64,000 bases of DNA, taken from contig NC_080164.1 of assembly GCF_950295315.1 (NCBI RefSeq), positions 9,000,002 through 9,064,001 of the forward strand, given 5' to 3'. The notes beneath the pieces are model-generated. The model ran no database searches. It was given only the letters and a program-made list of their open reading frames with translations, and had not been told where the DNA came from. Made by a program: the position numbers and the translations under genes. This DNA is from Erinaceus europaeus. Lineage: Eukaryota; Chordata; Mammalia; Eulipotyphla; Erinaceidae. Shown in pieces: positions 63,542 to 64,000 of the stretch. Numbering within the stretch: the first letter of the stretch is position 1; each line of letters begins with the position of its first letter.

Positions 63542-64000
63542 TATGCAGTGCACTTTTGTGACTGCTAAACCTATAACATCTGGAATGCCTTTCTGGAAAA
63601 CTTCCAGATGTTTTCCATGAGGAACACTTTGTAAAAATTGTTAGCCTTCTAGGCATTTGTGAATTTTGTAAGGAGAGTACACTCCCAGGCCCACATAGGA
63701 GCAAATATGGGATTATAAAGTGCTAAATGCTTTTCACAACTGTATAAGCAATAATGCACTTTGGGTAAATATTCAGGGAAAATTATTTTTACAGACTAAG
63801 CAAATGGATTCGTTCCAATCTGCAATTAGATTTGTGTTGCAGAGAAATCAAGGACTACAGGACAGCTTGTCTGAAATCAACTAGCCTGTGAGCCAACCAC
63901 CCCCCCCACACACACACACCCCTAACCTGGGCCACATCACACATCCTGGTCATTTCTTTATTCTTTTGTAGTCATTCCAATGCTGGAAGAGGCTCTCGGA
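63541..64000. other. No gene seen; apparently single-copy
   Basis: Contains a short C run followed by ACACAC at 63899-63919. Otherwise unassigned to the window end. Confidence 0.35.

Overview
The window looks like mammalian nuclear DNA, most probably from a hedgehog (Erinaceidae). The best clue is that it is crowded with one tRNA-derived SINE family, seen on both strands. Each copy has a tRNA-like head with A and B boxes, then the block CACCTGCAGGGGAGTCGCTT, a pyrimidine-rich middle, and an A-rich tail. From memory I associate this with the ERI SINEs of Erinaceus; the species call is an inference and no search was run. No bacterial, viral or organellar gene structure is present, and I could not support any host protein-coding exon, tRNA gene or CRISPR array. 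The window reads as intergenic or intronic sequence built from repeats separated by apparently single-copy DNA.

Layout. 1-9 kb: mostly single-copy AT-rich sequence, a few SINEs, and an unusual non-LTR retrotransposon fragment at 2.6-3.1 kb whose two halves point in opposite directions. 9-17 kb: a short L1 insertion with an internal inversion and perfect 14-bp target-site duplications, several SINEs, and a solo LTR with 6-bp duplications. 17-21.5 kb: a second copy of the unusual retrotransposon, an L1 3' UTR on the minus strand, and two L1 ORF2 fragments in a row on the plus strand. 21.5-40 kb: dense SINEs, L1 3' ends, MIR relics, and two more LTRs (28.2 and 37.1 kb). 40-61 kb: single-copy stretches with SINEs, L1 3' ends, microsatellites, a minisatellite and a diverged local duplication. 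61.4-62.8 kb: an endogenous-retrovirus-like remnant with a polypurine tract directly before an LTR start.

SINE classes. Three tail types share one head and are named here by tail. 'Long-tail' copies end in CAAxAATAAAACAAGGGCAACAAAAGGGAATAAATAAA-like sequence. 'Short-tail' copies end soon after CTGTCTCTATCCAATAA. 'Module-tail' copies carry an extra 3' block (roughly GGAGCAGTGGATTCATAGTG, then GAGCCCCAGCAATAAC) before the A tail. Other tRNA-headed SINEs with different bodies also occur.

L1 3' UTR. A repeat ending in GGAATTGTGTGGAGTTGTACCCC-like sequence, AATAAA and an A tail occurs at least ten times. At 44.1-45.4 kb it is continuous with older L1 3' sequence, so I treat it as the 3' UTR of the local L1 lineage.

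Many insertions are delimited by target-site duplications that I read directly from the sequence; those boundaries are the firmest part of the annotation. Boundaries without duplications are good to roughly 10-30 bases.
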